A stretch of DNA of 64,000 bases from Ruegeria arenilitoris (GCF_013032445.1 NZ_WQCA01000015.1:18305-82304), one strand, 5' to 3'; shown: positions 18,361 to 27,280, numbered from the stretch's first letter. Notes: generated by a model from the sequence alone, not told the origin. Program-made: numbers and translations.

Positions 18361-19179
18361 CTAGTACCCGGCCAGTTTCTTGTGCAGGTGTGTGACCGTG
18401 CCGTCCGTATCCGTCATCGTCACGTCCACCGCCTGCGCACGACTGGGAACGGATATGCCGACCCGTGGGTTCTCGGACAGGGAGATTGAGCCGGTCAGCT
18501 CGACATACCCTGCGCCATCCAGATCGATGTCTACGGTTTCGACATAGCGCATCGGAATGAACAGCAACGAGATTTGATCCATCTGCATCCCGGAATGCGA
18601 AGGGTGGTCGATGTTCAGATCCATTTTGTTGGCACGATCCGCGCCCAGATTGGACAGACGGGACCGTGTGTTGAGCGCCGGGACGCGACCGACCACCTCC
18701 GCCTCCATGGTTCCAAGGGTGGCAAGCGCCAGTTCCGGGTCGGTTCCCGGTGGCGCGGCGCAGGCACCAAGGCCCGAGGTTTTGACATAGGTCTCTGACA
18801 CCCAAAGCCGCCCGTCCGTTGTTTCCGCGATGACATGCAACGGCGTGGGGCCATTCACCCGCATGGTCACGTCGAAATAAAAGCTGGCAAGCGGTTCCTC
18901 CAACGCGAACACGGCGGATACCGGCATCGGGTTTTCATCCAGAACCAACGTCACCCTTGCGATTTTGGCTCCATTGGGCGCTATCACCTGAGCCGCCAGT
19001 TCGGCGCGTGCATCGTCCGGCGTGCGATAAGGCGCATCTATTGCAATCAATGCGTCCCCGTTCTGCATCGGGCGGTCGCCATAAAGCAGCGACCGCACGT
19101 TTTCCCACGCTTCGCCACTTGCCCAGGCCGGAGCCGCCAGCATCCACAACAAGGCCGCAATCATGTGAGACGTCTTCAT
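18361..19179 (-). CDS. Quinoprotein dehydrogenase-associated SoxYZ-like fused carrier (copy 2)
   Basis: 272 residues, paralogue of the product at 8563. Signal peptide (HMIAALLWMLAAPAWA); SoxY-like half with IAIDAPYRTPDDA and LVLDENPMP; single cysteine Cys140 in SGLGACAAP at the domain junction; SoxZ-like half with HPSHSGMQMD and SISLSENPRVG. The cysteine context differs from copy 1 (GAC instead of GGC), so the two may have different partners. It overlaps the YVTN propeller gene upstream, forming a minus-strand operon with the MxaD-like gene. Confidence 0.87.
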   Translation of the reverse strand: MKTSHMIAALLWMLAAPAWASGEAWENVRSLLYGDRPMQNGDALIAIDAPYRTPDDARAELAAQVIAPNGAKIARVTLVLDENPMPVSAVFALEEPLASFYFDVTMRVNGPTPLHVIAETTDGRLWVSETYVKTSGLGACAAPPGTDPELALATLGTMEAEVVGRVPALNTRSRLSNLGADRANKMDLNIDHPSHSGMQMDQISLLFIPMRYVETVDIDLDGAGYVELTGSISLSENPRVGISVPSRAQAVDVTMTDTDGTVTHLHKKLAGY

Positions 19180-20120
19180 TCCATGCCTCCTCGCACAAAC
19201 CTGCCAAAGGCGCGGGGCCCGTCACAGGTTTCCAGTGTTTCTACCACATTCAGTGTTTCCGGGTCCACGATACTGACCGTGTTGTCGAACCAGTTTGCAA
19301 CAACCAGCAGGTCTTGCGCCGCTGTGGCGTCGATGCCTTCGGGATATTCCCCCACCTCGATCAGAGCTTCGTGTTCGAGGGTGCCGAGCGGTATGACGCT
19401 GAGCGTGTTGGCGTACTGGTTGGTGACAAATGCTTTGCCCCGGGCAAAGGCTATGCCATAGGGGCGTTCGCCTACGGCGATAGTAGCGCTCACTGTGCCT
19501 GAGGCTGCGTCCACGACGCTGACATCGTTGCTGCCCACATTGCCGACAAACAGCCGTCCATCCGGGGCAAAGCGCAGGCCGAAGGGGCGGGTGCCGACGC
19601 GGATACGGTGTAACGGTTGCAGGGTTTCAGCATCAAACACCGAAACCTGATCGGCATCCTTATCCGCCGATGCCACAAAGCGCCCATCATCCGATACCGC
19701 AATGCCAGCGGGCGCGGTCCCTGTTGCCAATTCCGCCTGAACCGAAAGAGTTTCGCTGTCCAGCACCCAAAGCCGGGCGTTGTACCAGTCGGACACAAAC
19801 AGCCGTCCGCGTTGACGATCCAGTGCAATCCCAATCGGTCCACCATCCAGTGTGACCTGAGAGATCGTTTCGCCCGATTTCGCCGAAACGCGCTGCACCT
19901 GCTTGCTGTCCGGAGAGACGGTGAAAAGGGCATCACCTGCGCCGACCGCCACACCGGCAGGTTTCCCGGGTAGGGGCCAGCGGTCGGTTTCGCGCATGTC
20001 GAACAGGTCAATTCGGCTAAGCTCCTCACCATTCTGGCAGGTAACATAGGCGATATCGGCCCCTGCGGGACTGCCTGAGAGCGACACGAGCAGGATCAGG
20101 CCAAAGCTAGCTTGCCGCAC
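19176..20120 (-). CDS. Exported YVTN-type beta-propeller protein
   Basis: 314 residues. Signal peptide (QASFGLILLVSLSGSPAGA) then about seven 40-residue blades of the YVTN/SMP-30-like type, each with a pattern such as GIAVSDDGRFVASADKD or PYGIAFARGKAFVTNQY. No heme or catalytic residues are visible. Propellers of this group accompany PQQ systems and may serve as interaction platforms or metal-binding proteins. It overlaps both neighbours: 4 bp with the SoxYZ-like gene and 14 bp with the MxaD-like gene. Confidence 0.85.
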   Translation of the reverse strand: MRQASFGLILLVSLSGSPAGADIAYVTCQNGEELSRIDLFDMRETDRWPLPGKPAGVAVGAGDALFTVSPDSKQVQRVSAKSGETISQVTLDGGPIGIALDRQRGRLFVSDWYNARLWVLDSETLSVQAELATGTAPAGIAVSDDGRFVASADKDADQVSVFDAETLQPLHRIRVGTRPFGLRFAPDGRLFVGNVGSNDVSVVDAASGTVSATIAVGERPYGIAFARGKAFVTNQYANTLSVIPLGTLEHEALIEVGEYPEGIDATAAQDLLVVANWFDNTVSIVDPETLNVVETLETCDGPRAFGRFVRGGME

Positions 20121-20646
20121 CGAAACGCTCGACCAACGCGTCCAGCCCGGCCTGATATACTCCCGTTACCGCGGCGATGGCGGCTTCGTCGTTCAGCTCG
20201 GGCGGTGGATCGTTGTTTGGGTAACCGCGATAGAAAGCACCGCGCCATTCGATGATCGAACCGCCACCGTCGCGCGGCTTCACCGTCAGGTGGGAGGAGT
20301 AGTTGGTGACCGGCAAAACCTCGACCGCGACCTCGGTGATCCGGTAGGAATAACTCATCTTCTCATCGCTGTACTTATACAGGATCTCCGCAATTGTCGG
20401 GCCGCCCTCTTGTCCCAAGGTCAGTAGGCGGGTGGCGTCGATGGCATTGCCGCCGTCACCTTCGGTCGAGAAGACGGCCGGATGCCAGGACATATCGTCG
20501 AAATTGCCGATTGCGGCCCAGACCTCGTCAGGCGGGGCGGCAACTTCGGTCGTCAGGTTGACTTTTTGCCGGGTTGGCCCATGCGCCCAGACGGCGGTTG
20601 GAACCATCAGGGCGGCAGTCCCCGCAAGAAGGGTGCGTCGCTTCAT
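20107..20646 (-). CDS. SRPBCC-fold exported protein, MxaD-like
   Basis: 179 residues. A twin-arginine-like or Sec signal (KRRTLLAGTAALMVPTAVWA), then a START/Bet v1-like (SRPBCC) domain beginning VAAPPDEVWAAIGNFDDMSWH and ending with the long C-terminal helix. MxaD of methylotrophs has this fold and affects the interaction of methanol dehydrogenase with its cytochrome. First gene of the three-gene minus operon. The 288-bp divergent region between it and the LutA-like gene holds the palindrome described at 20788. Confidence 0.85.
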   Translation of the reverse strand: MKRRTLLAGTAALMVPTAVWAHGPTRQKVNLTTEVAAPPDEVWAAIGNFDDMSWHPAVFSTEGDGGNAIDATRLLTLGQEGGPTIAEILYKYSDEKMSYSYRITEVAVEVLPVTNYSSHLTVKPRDGGGSIIEWRGAFYRGYPNNDPPPELNDEAAIAAVTGVYQAGLDALVERFGAAS

Positions 20647-20787
20647 TCAATATCCTCCCTTGCTGCGCTGGTGGTGATCCGTGTCAGCGCGCATAGGCGC
20701 AACTGTAGTTGCCCCGTTGCCTCGCGAACGTCTGCCAAAATTAGACAGGCGCGTCGGGAAACAGGTGCAAGTTCAGGCGCATACGTG

Positions 20788-20808
20788 GATTCTTAAAAAA
20801 TAAGAATC
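20788..20808. promoter_or_regulatory. Palindromic operator candidate in the MxaD-like / LutA-like divergent region
   Basis: GATTCTTA (20788-20795) and TAAGAATC (20801-20808) form a perfect 8-bp inverted repeat around AAAAA. GCTTA follows on the right side. The same arrangement (TTCTTA, five bases, TAAGAA, then GCTTA) is present upstream of pqqA at 29381. The shared form and the location in two promoter regions suggest one regulator. Confidence 0.6.
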
Positions 20809-20934
20809 GAGCTTAATGATGAAGCTGGTAGGCTTGGATTCACAACATGGCCAAAAGTATCGGTTCCCTTTTTCAGGTGTTCCGCTTTTGAGTTAAGGGC
20901 CTGCACTGAACATTGCGGGCAACGGGAGAACATC

Positions 20935-22122
20935 TTGAATCTTCGCTTGATGCCGCTGCTCGCGGCACTGATCTGGTGCGTTTCAGCTGTCGCGGTGTGG
21001 GCGGTTGATGTGAAAGCTGCGGTGCTCAGGATCGACTATCCGAGCCTGCTGCCAATCTCGCGCTATGATCTGATGCCCGAGGATCTGGGATTTGCCGGTG
21101 CGGCCCTTGGGGATGAGGACAACGGTACTACCGGCAGCTTTCTGGGCCACAACTTTGAAACGGTCACGGTCGCCGTCCCGCCCGAAGCCGCCGATGAGGC
21201 GATGGACCGAATTTTGGACGATGGCGTGCAGCTGATCATCCTTCTGGCCAGTGCACCGGATGTCCTTCGCCTGACGGACAAAGCGGCCGAGGCAGGTGCG
21301 CTGGTGTTCAATGCCTCTGCACCCGATACCGATCTGAGGGATGCGAATTGCCGGGAAAACCTGCTGCACATTGCGCCGTCGCGTGCGATGAAGGCGGACG
21401 CGGTTGCGCAGTTTGCGGTCTGGAAGAAATGGGATGAATGGTTCCTGCTGGCAGGATCGAACCCCGGGGATGTGAAACTGGGTGATGCCTATCGCCGTGC
21501 GGCTGCAAAGTTTGGCGCGAAAATTGTCGAGGATCGCATCTTTGAAGACACCGGTGGTTCTCGACGCACGGATTCAGGGCATGTTCTGGTTCAACGTCAG
21601 CTTCCGCTGGATACACAGGACGCGCGGGATCATGACGTCGTGATGGCAGCGGATGAAAGCGACTATTTCGGGCGCTACCTGTCCTATCACCTCTGGTCGC
21701 CGCGTCCGGTGATGGGGTCCGGCGGGTTGCGTCCGGTGACGATCCACGGCGCCCACGAAGCATGGGGCGCAACGCAATACCAAACCCGTTTCGAGGAGCT
21801 GACAGGCCGCTATGTGCGGCCCGAGGATTACAATGTCTGGCTCGCACTGCGCGTCATTGGCGAGGCTGTGACCCGCGCCAATACGGCAGATCCGGTCGGG
21901 GTTCGCGACTATGCCCTGTCGGATGAATTCGAACTGGCGGCATTCAAGGGGCAAAAGGTGACCTTTCGCGATTGGAACGGGCAATTGCGCCAGCCGATCC
22001 TTCTGTATGACGGGTCGATCACGGTCAGCGTCAGCCCGCAGGACGGGTTCCTGCACCAGACCTCACCGCTGGATACGATGGGTCTGGATCGCGCGGAATC
22101 CAACTGTCAGGCATTCGAATAG
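20935..22122 (+). CDS. PQQ-system ABC-type substrate-binding protein, LutA-like
   Basis: 395 residues, TTG start with GGGAGA 6 bases upstream (an ATG five codons later is the alternative). Signal peptide (MPLLAALIWCVSAVAVWA) and a type I periplasmic binding fold (two Rossmann-like lobes; LIILLASAPDVLRLTDKA, then FNASAPDTDLRD). It matches the binding-protein family found in PQQ-dependent alcohol systems, the same family as LutA of Methylobacterium lanthanide uptake. The matching permease and ATPase are not adjacent but at 31713-33247. It heads a rightward operon with a propeller and small secreted proteins. Confidence 0.85.
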   Translation: MNLRLMPLLAALIWCVSAVAVWAVDVKAAVLRIDYPSLLPISRYDLMPEDLGFAGAALGDEDNGTTGSFLGHNFETVTVAVPPEAADEAMDRILDDGVQLIILLASAPDVLRLTDKAAEAGALVFNASAPDTDLRDANCRENLLHIAPSRAMKADAVAQFAVWKKWDEWFLLAGSNPGDVKLGDAYRRAAAKFGAKIVEDRIFEDTGGSRRTDSGHVLVQRQLPLDTQDARDHDVVMAADESDYFGRYLSYHLWSPRPVMGSGGLRPVTIHGAHEAWGATQYQTRFEELTGRYVRPEDYNVWLALRVIGEAVTRANTADPVGVRDYALSDEFELAAFKGQKVTFRDWNGQLRQPILLYDGSITVSVSPQDGFLHQTSPLDTMGLDRAESNCQAFE

Positions 22123-22134
22123 CCGGAGGATTTG

Positions 22135-23106
22135 ATGAAACACCTATTCCTGACCGCCGCCCTTGCTGCGCTAACAACAGGTCCCGCCTTTGCCGGAAAG
22201 GCCTTTGTGTCGAACGAACGGGGCAACACCATTACCGTGGTCGATACCGACAGCTGGGAGGTCATAACCGAGTTTCCCGGCGGCAACCGCCCGCGTGGCA
22301 TCACGGTCAGCCCGGACGGCAAGAAGCTGTATGTCTGTGCGTCGGATGACAACATCATTCGGGTTTTTGACACCGAGACATACGAGGAACTGCCCAGTCT
22401 GCCCTCAGGCCCCGACCCGGAATTGTTCATTCTCGAACCGTCCGGCAAGCGGCTCTACATCGCTAATGAAGATGACAATCTGGTCACCGTAACCGACACC
22501 GAAACCCGCACGATCCTGGCCGAGGTTCCGGTTGGGGTTGAACCCGAGGGTATGGGGATGAGCCCGGATGCCAAGTTTGTGGTTAACACATCCGAGACGA
22601 CCAATATGGCTCACTTTATCTCGACCGAGGACTATACGATCAAGCACAATATCCTTGTCGATCAGCGTCCGCGGTATGCCCAGTACACGGCGGATGGGAA
22701 ACGCCTGTTCGTGACTTCGGAGATCGGCGGTACCGTATCGGTGATGGATATCGCCGAGGACGGCACACCAACGGTTGTCGGCAAGATCGGGTTCGAAGTG
22801 CCCGGTGTTCAGCCAGAATGGCTGCAACCGGTGGGCGCCAAGGTCACCTCGGATGGGAAACGGCTGTTTGTTGCTTTGGGGCCAGCCAACCGGGTCGCGG
22901 TCGTGGATGCGCAAAGCCTTGAGGTGCTGGACTATATTCTGGTCGGGCAGCGTGTCTGGCAACTGGATTTCACACCGGACGAAAAATACCTGCTGACGAC
23001 CAATGGCAACTCCAACGACATCACCATAATCGACGTGGCCGCGGAAAAGGCGATTAAGTCGGTTCAGGTCGGTCAACAGCCCTGGGGCGTGGTGACGATC
23101 GAATAG
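22135..23106 (+). CDS. PQQ-associated YVTN beta-propeller protein
   Basis: 323 residues. ATG at 22135 chosen because AGCCGGAGGA ends 4 bases upstream. Signal peptide (HLFLTAALAALTTGPAFA) and seven YVTN-type blades (for example GITVSPDGKKLYVCASDD, QLDFTPDEKYLLTTNGNS), ending with GQQPWGVVTIE, which closes the propeller. Members of this family lie beside the LutA-like binding protein in PQQ and lanthanide loci, equivalent in position to LutD. Diverged from the propeller at 19176. Confidence 0.87.
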   Translation: MKHLFLTAALAALTTGPAFAGKAFVSNERGNTITVVDTDSWEVITEFPGGNRPRGITVSPDGKKLYVCASDDNIIRVFDTETYEELPSLPSGPDPELFILEPSGKRLYIANEDDNLVTVTDTETRTILAEVPVGVEPEGMGMSPDAKFVVNTSETTNMAHFISTEDYTIKHNILVDQRPRYAQYTADGKRLFVTSEIGGTVSVMDIAEDGTPTVVGKIGFEVPGVQPEWLQPVGAKVTSDGKRLFVALGPANRVAVVDAQSLEVLDYILVGQRVWQLDFTPDEKYLLTTNGNSNDITIIDVAAEKAIKSVQVGQQPWGVVTIE

Positions 23107-23124
23107 AATCCGGGAGGAACGGAA

Positions 23125-23562
23125 ATGAAAAAGCTAATGATTGCGGTGCTGGCGGCAACTTTGGGCGGGCCGGTTTCGGCGGCTCCGCTTTGCGACGATC
23201 TGGGGTTCGCAGGCCTTCTGGCAAAGTGCAATCGCGGCGAGACCATCAAGCTGACGCTCGCCTCGGGCCAGCCTTTGGGCGAGGATGCGGTTTTACAATC
23301 CGGTGCCTATTACAAGCTTGAGATTACGGCGGATGGTTCGGCCGAATTGGCAATCGAAGGGCCATCGTTTTTCCGGGCGATCTGGATGAATGAGATCGTC
23401 ATCAACAAGATCGAAATCCGTCCCATGGCCGTGGACAGTATCGAGTTTGACAAGGCGGGGGTGGCCGAGCTGTCGTTCATTGCGATCAAGCCCGGCAGTC
23501 ATGAAATCCGCATTCCCGGTTCTACCGGGGACTCGCAACGTGTGACGATCAGCATTCAATGA
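23125..23562 (+). CDS. Small exported beta-rich protein of unknown function
   Basis: 145 residues, GGGAGGAA before the ATG. Signal peptide (KLMIAVLAATLGGPVSAA). The mature part has two cysteines close to the N-terminus (LCDDLG, AKCNRG) and then a beta-strand pattern. Its end (AELSFIAIKPGSHEIRIPG) recalls a cupredoxin-like sandwich, but the usual Cys/Met copper ligands are absent. It lies between the propeller and the acidic PepSY-like gene and is probably part of the same periplasmic set. Family not recognised. Confidence 0.6.
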   Translation: MKKLMIAVLAATLGGPVSAAPLCDDLGFAGLLAKCNRGETIKLTLASGQPLGEDAVLQSGAYYKLEITADGSAELAIEGPSFFRAIWMNEIVINKIEIRPMAVDSIEFDKAGVAELSFIAIKPGSHEIRIPGSTGDSQRVTISIQ

Positions 23563-23576
23563 AGAAAGGACAAACT

Positions 23577-23825
23577 ATGAAAAAGCTTGGCATTGCGGCG
23601 TTTGCCTGTGTTCTTGCAGCCCCCGCGCTGTCAGAGGAGGTGGATGCCGAAACCGTCAGCAAGATCGAAGCCTATCTGGCGTCGATAGAATGCCAGATGG
23701 ATCCGGACGATATCGAGGTCGAAGAGGACGGGTATGATCTGGACGATGTGATCTGTAAAGGCGGCAATCAGTTTGACATCAAATTGGACAAGGACCTGAA
23801 CGAGGTCAGCCGAAAAGCGGAATGA
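23577..23825 (+). CDS. Very acidic PepSY-like secreted protein, candidate metal binder
   Basis: 82 residues. The ATG at 23577 is chosen for the upstream GAAAGGA and because it opens with a signal peptide (KLGIAAFACVLAAPALS). The mature 63 residues contain 21 Asp/Glu against 6 Lys/Arg, with a cluster MDPDDIEVEEDGYDLDD, two cysteines and a final FDIKLDKDLNEV that resembles the last strands of PepSY domains. PepSY-domain proteins include a known lanthanide-binding example (LanPepSY of Methylobacillus). Its place between LutA-like, propeller and transporter genes makes a metal-binding role plausible. Neither domain nor binding is proven. Confidence 0.65.
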   Translation: MKKLGIAAFACVLAAPALSEEVDAETVSKIEAYLASIECQMDPDDIEVEEDGYDLDDVICKGGNQFDIKLDKDLNEVSRKAE

Positions 23826-24814
23826 CACGGGCAAGGCAAATTGGGGTGATGGCAAAGCTACCTGCCATCTGTGTTTCGCTGGCCCTCTTCGCGGTTGCTG
23901 CTTCGGCCGAAACCTTGCCAACCATTCGCGCCGCTGTTCTGAAAATCGGCACCGTGAATTGGGAACTTGAAACCATCCGTCAAAACGGTCTGGACAGGAA
24001 ATACGGCTTTGTCCTCGAGGTGCAGCCTTTTGCAGATAACGGCGCCACACGCATCGCGGTCGAAGGGGCCGAGGCGGATCTGGCCGTCGCCGACTGGATT
24101 TGGGTCGCGCGGCAGAGAGCGGCAGGGAAGGACTACGTTTTTATTCCCTATTCAAAGGCGGTGGGTGGCGTTGTTGTGCCCAACGACAGCCCGGCCAATA
24201 GTCTGAAAGACCTGGCGGGCGGAAAGATCGGCATCGCTGGCGGGCCGCTGGACAAATCCTGGCTGATCCTGCGCGCCTACGCGATGCAACATTATGGCAT
24301 GGACTTGCAGGCCGACACGGAACAGGTCTTTGGCGCCCCTCCGCTGATCTACAAGTCCGCGCTTGGTGGCGATTACTCTGGGGCGATCAACTTCTGGCAT
24401 TTCCTCGCTCGGATGAAAGCCTCTGGGATGCGCGAATTGATCTCGGTCGAAGAGGCGGGGCAGGCGCTTGGTTTGGACACCGATACGCCCTTGCTGGGGT
24501 ACTATCTGAAAGAGAGCTTCCTAAACGAACATCCCGATCTGGCGCAGGATCTGTTTTCGGCCAGTCGTGATGCCAAGGACATGCTGGCTTCCTCACCGGA
24601 GGCGTGGGAGGCGATCCGACCGCGCATGAACGCCAAGACGGAGGCGCAGTTTGAACAGCTAAAGGCCGACTGGATAGCGGGTATCCCCAACCGGGGCCCG
24701 GTGGGTGCCGCGGCGGCCAGCGCCATGCTGGAGCTGATGGCCGAGCTGGGCGGATCTGACCTTGTGGGTGAAGCCACAACGATACCGCCGGGTCTGTTTG
24801 CAGACGTGGAATAG
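23822..24814 (+). CDS. NitT/TauT-type ABC transporter substrate-binding protein
   Basis: 330 residues, start overlapping the previous stop (ATGA); an in-frame ATG at 23849 is the alternative and sits closer to the signal peptide (LPAICVSLALFAVAASA). Type II binding fold of the NMT1/SsuA group: IRAAVLKIGTVNWEL, then ADLAVADWIWVA and KIGIAGGPLDKSW. The family brings in sulfonates, nitrate, thiamine precursors and similar small solutes; which one cannot be told here. It forms an operon with its permease and ATPase, and is coupled to the lut-like periplasmic genes upstream. Confidence 0.85.
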   Translation: MTRARQIGVMAKLPAICVSLALFAVAASAETLPTIRAAVLKIGTVNWELETIRQNGLDRKYGFVLEVQPFADNGATRIAVEGAEADLAVADWIWVARQRAAGKDYVFIPYSKAVGGVVVPNDSPANSLKDLAGGKIGIAGGPLDKSWLILRAYAMQHYGMDLQADTEQVFGAPPLIYKSALGGDYSGAINFWHFLARMKASGMRELISVEEAGQALGLDTDTPLLGYYLKESFLNEHPDLAQDLFSASRDAKDMLASSPEAWEAIRPRMNAKTEAQFEQLKADWIAGIPNRGPVGAAAASAMLELMAELGGSDLVGEATTIPPGLFADVE

Positions 24815-24820
24815 CCTTGG

Positions 24821-25570
24821 ATGCGCGATACGCAGATCACTCCGCTTCTGTCTATAGCGTGTCTGGTGGTACTTTGGATCGTTGCCGCTTTCCTGACCGC
24901 TGACCCGCAAATTCTGCCGCAACCTTGGGACCTGCTACCTCGGTTCCGGCAGGAACTGGCCTCGGGTGACTTGCAGCGGAACCTTGGGGTAACGCTGCTG
25001 CGGGTGATGTGGGCCTTTGCGCTGGCCATGGTTCTGGGCAGCGTCATCGGCCTGTCCATGGGCCGGTCGGTTGCGATAAACCGTTGGCTGGACCCTTGGC
25101 TGGTGATTTTTCTAAACCTGCCCGCGCTGGTCCTGATCGTGCTGTGCTATCTGTGGATCGGGTTGACCGAGGCGGCGGCGATCACGGCGGTGACGCTGAA
25201 CAAGATCCCCAACGTCGCCACCATCCTGCGCGAAGGGGGCAGGGCGCTGAACCCCGACCTCGACGCCATGGCGCAGGTCTACCGGCTGCCGTGGCGGACA
25301 CGTCTGCGGCACGTGATCCTGCCGCAGCTTGCACCCTTTATTGCAGCGGCGGCCCGGTCGGGCCTGTCGTTGATCTGGAAAATCGTACTGGTGGTTGAGT
25401 TTCTGGGGCGTTCGTCGGGTGTCGGGTTTCAAATCCACCTTTATTTTCAGCTGTTCGACGTGGCGATGGTGCTTGTCTATGCGTTTTCGTTCATCGCAGT
25501 GATGCTGCTTGTGGAATGGTTGGTTCTGCAGCCATGGGAACGTCAGGTCCGTAGCTGGAGGACCGCATGA
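24821..25570 (+). CDS. NitT/TauT-type ABC transporter permease
   Basis: 249 residues with about six transmembrane helices (LLSIACLVVLWIVAAFL first, FSFIAVMLLVEWLVL last) and the cytoplasmic EAA loop around AQVYRLPWRTRLRHVILPQLAP, typical of the TauC/SsuC family. It starts 6 bp after the binding-protein gene and its stop overlaps the ATPase gene. Inner-membrane channel of the importer; substrate unknown. Confidence 0.88.
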   Translation: MRDTQITPLLSIACLVVLWIVAAFLTADPQILPQPWDLLPRFRQELASGDLQRNLGVTLLRVMWAFALAMVLGSVIGLSMGRSVAINRWLDPWLVIFLNLPALVLIVLCYLWIGLTEAAAITAVTLNKIPNVATILREGGRALNPDLDAMAQVYRLPWRTRLRHVILPQLAPFIAAAARSGLSLIWKIVLVVEFLGRSSGVGFQIHLYFQLFDVAMVLVYAFSFIAVMLLVEWLVLQPWERQVRSWRTA

Positions 25571-26163
25571 TCCGTGTCAACATCCGCCAGAAACGGTTCG
25601 GGATGGTCCCGGTGCTTGGACCCTTAGCCTTTGATATTGCCGCAGGCGAGACCGTTGCCCTGACTGGACCTTCGGGGATAGGCAAGACCACTTTGCTGCG
25701 TCTTGTGGCCGGTATTGATCCTGTCTTTGACGGGCAGATTGACCGCCCGGACCATCAGGCGATCGTGTTTCAAGAGCCGACATTGCTGCCATGGCGCTGC
25801 GCATTGGACAACTTGATGTTGGTTCATAGCGGCCTGCCCCGCGCTGATGCTGAAACGGCCCTTGGCGCGGTCGGGCTGTGCGGAAAGGGTAGCCTGTTCC
25901 CGGGGCAATTGTCTCTGGGCCAGCAGCGGCGCCTGTCGCTGGCACGTGCTTTTGCTGGACGGCCGGAGTTTCTGATCATGGACGAGCCCTTTGTCTCGCT
26001 GGATGCGGAGACAGCGGATGCCATGTTGAGTTTGACGGAAGAACTGATCGCGCAGCACCAACCGGCTACCTTGTTCGTCACGCATTCGATGACCGAAGCG
26101 GAACGGCTTGCGGATCGGGTTCTGGAGCTGAAAACCGGTCCGGACGGAGCGGTTCTGGCCTAA
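25567..26163 (+). CDS. NitT/TauT-type ABC transporter ATPase
   Basis: 198 residues, somewhat short for the family (usually 240-270). Walker A GPSGIGKTT, Q-loop VFQEPTLLPW, signature LSLGQQRR (Leu in place of the usual Gly at the third position), Walker B FLIMDEP and switch His in VTHSMTE. The C-terminal extension of TauB/SsuB is absent, so it is a compact nucleotide-binding domain. Ends 4 bp from the convergent pqqE stop. Confidence 0.87.
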   Translation: MIRVNIRQKRFGMVPVLGPLAFDIAAGETVALTGPSGIGKTTLLRLVAGIDPVFDGQIDRPDHQAIVFQEPTLLPWRCALDNLMLVHSGLPRADAETALGAVGLCGKGSLFPGQLSLGQQRRLSLARAFAGRPEFLIMDEPFVSLDAETADAMLSLTEELIAQHQPATLFVTHSMTEAERLADRVLELKTGPDGAVLA

Positions 26164-26167
26164 GCGA

Positions 26168-27280
26168 TTATTCCGCCGGTTCCGTCGCTGCGCCGGGCGC
26201 GTCACGATAGACAAAGGGCGCGTCGCCACTGGTTGCGTGCCGGTTGGCCCGGTCCTGCAGCGCGCGATGATGCGGAGATTTGATGCAGACCGGATCCGTT
26301 GCGCCGGCATCTCCGACAAGCGCCATGGCCTGACAGCGGCAACCGCCGAAATCAATGGTCTTGCGGTCGCAGCTTTGGCAAGGTTCGGGCATCCAGTCGG
26401 TGCCGCGATACGCGTTGAAGGCGGCGCTGTGATACCAGATGTCTGCCAGTGGCTTCTGCTGCACCCGTTCAAAGGTCAGATGCGGGATGGTTTGCGCCGC
26501 GTGGCACGGTAAAACCTGCCCGTCGGGGGTTACGTTCAGCCCGCTGGACCCCCACCCGCCCATGCACCGCTTGGGGTAGTCTTCGTGATAGTCCGCAGGC
26601 ACGTAATCAATGACCAAGGTGCCTTTTAGCGTGTTCCTTGCCTTGGCAACCTGCTGCGTGACCAACTGCGCCTGTTCCCGTGTTGGCATCAACGCGTCGC
26701 GGTTTTTCAGGGCCCAACCGTGGAACTGAACCGTCGCCACTTCGATCCGCCGCGCCCCCATCTCCTGCGCCATTTCCAGCGCGCGGGGCAATTGGTGCGC
26801 ATTGCGCCGGTGCAGCACGAAGTTCAATGTCAGTGGCAAGCCAATCTGCTTGATCCATTCAACCGCCTTCATCTTGCGGTCAAACCCGCCCCGATACCCG
26901 CCTACCGTATCCGCCATAGCCGCATTCGTGCCCTGCAGCGACAATTGGATGTGATCCAGCCCCGCAGCATCCAGTTCGTTCAGACGCCGCTCGGTCAGTC
27001 CGATGGCCGAGGTGATCAGGTTGGTATAGAGCCCGGCCTCGCGGGCTGCGCGCACTAGATCTACCAGATCGCGGCGCGCCGCCGGTTCGCCGCCGGACAG
27101 ATGCAACTGCAGGACACCCAGAGCGGCGGCTTCCTCAAAAACGCGCGCCCATGTGTTGGTGTCCATCTCACTGTCTAGCTTGGCCATTTCGACCGGATTG
27201 GAGCAGTAGGGGCACGACAGCGGGCAACGATGAGTCAGTTCGGCCAGCATGGCAATGGGGGGTGCAACCGTTCGGGCCAT
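26168..27280 (-). CDS. pqqE: PQQ biosynthesis radical SAM enzyme PqqE
   Basis: 370 residues from the ATG that overlaps the pqqD stop (a GTG one codon earlier is possible). Radical SAM motif CPLSCPYC (Cys19, Cys23, Cys26), SGGEP shortly after, and a C-terminal SPASM region rich in cysteines (RCMGGWG, LPCHAA, PCQSCDRKTIDFGGCRC) that binds auxiliary iron-sulfur clusters. PqqE forms the Glu-Tyr carbon-carbon crosslink in PqqA, presented by PqqD. The C-terminal 40 residues are an Ala/Pro-rich tail. Last gene of pqqABCDE. Confidence 0.97.
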   Translation of the reverse strand: MARTVAPPIAMLAELTHRCPLSCPYCSNPVEMAKLDSEMDTNTWARVFEEAAALGVLQLHLSGGEPAARRDLVDLVRAAREAGLYTNLITSAIGLTERRLNELDAAGLDHIQLSLQGTNAAMADTVGGYRGGFDRKMKAVEWIKQIGLPLTLNFVLHRRNAHQLPRALEMAQEMGARRIEVATVQFHGWALKNRDALMPTREQAQLVTQQVAKARNTLKGTLVIDYVPADYHEDYPKRCMGGWGSSGLNVTPDGQVLPCHAAQTIPHLTFERVQQKPLADIWYHSAAFNAYRGTDWMPEPCQSCDRKTIDFGGCRCQAMALVGDAGATDPVCIKSPHHRALQDRANRHATSGDAPFVYRDAPGAATEPAE

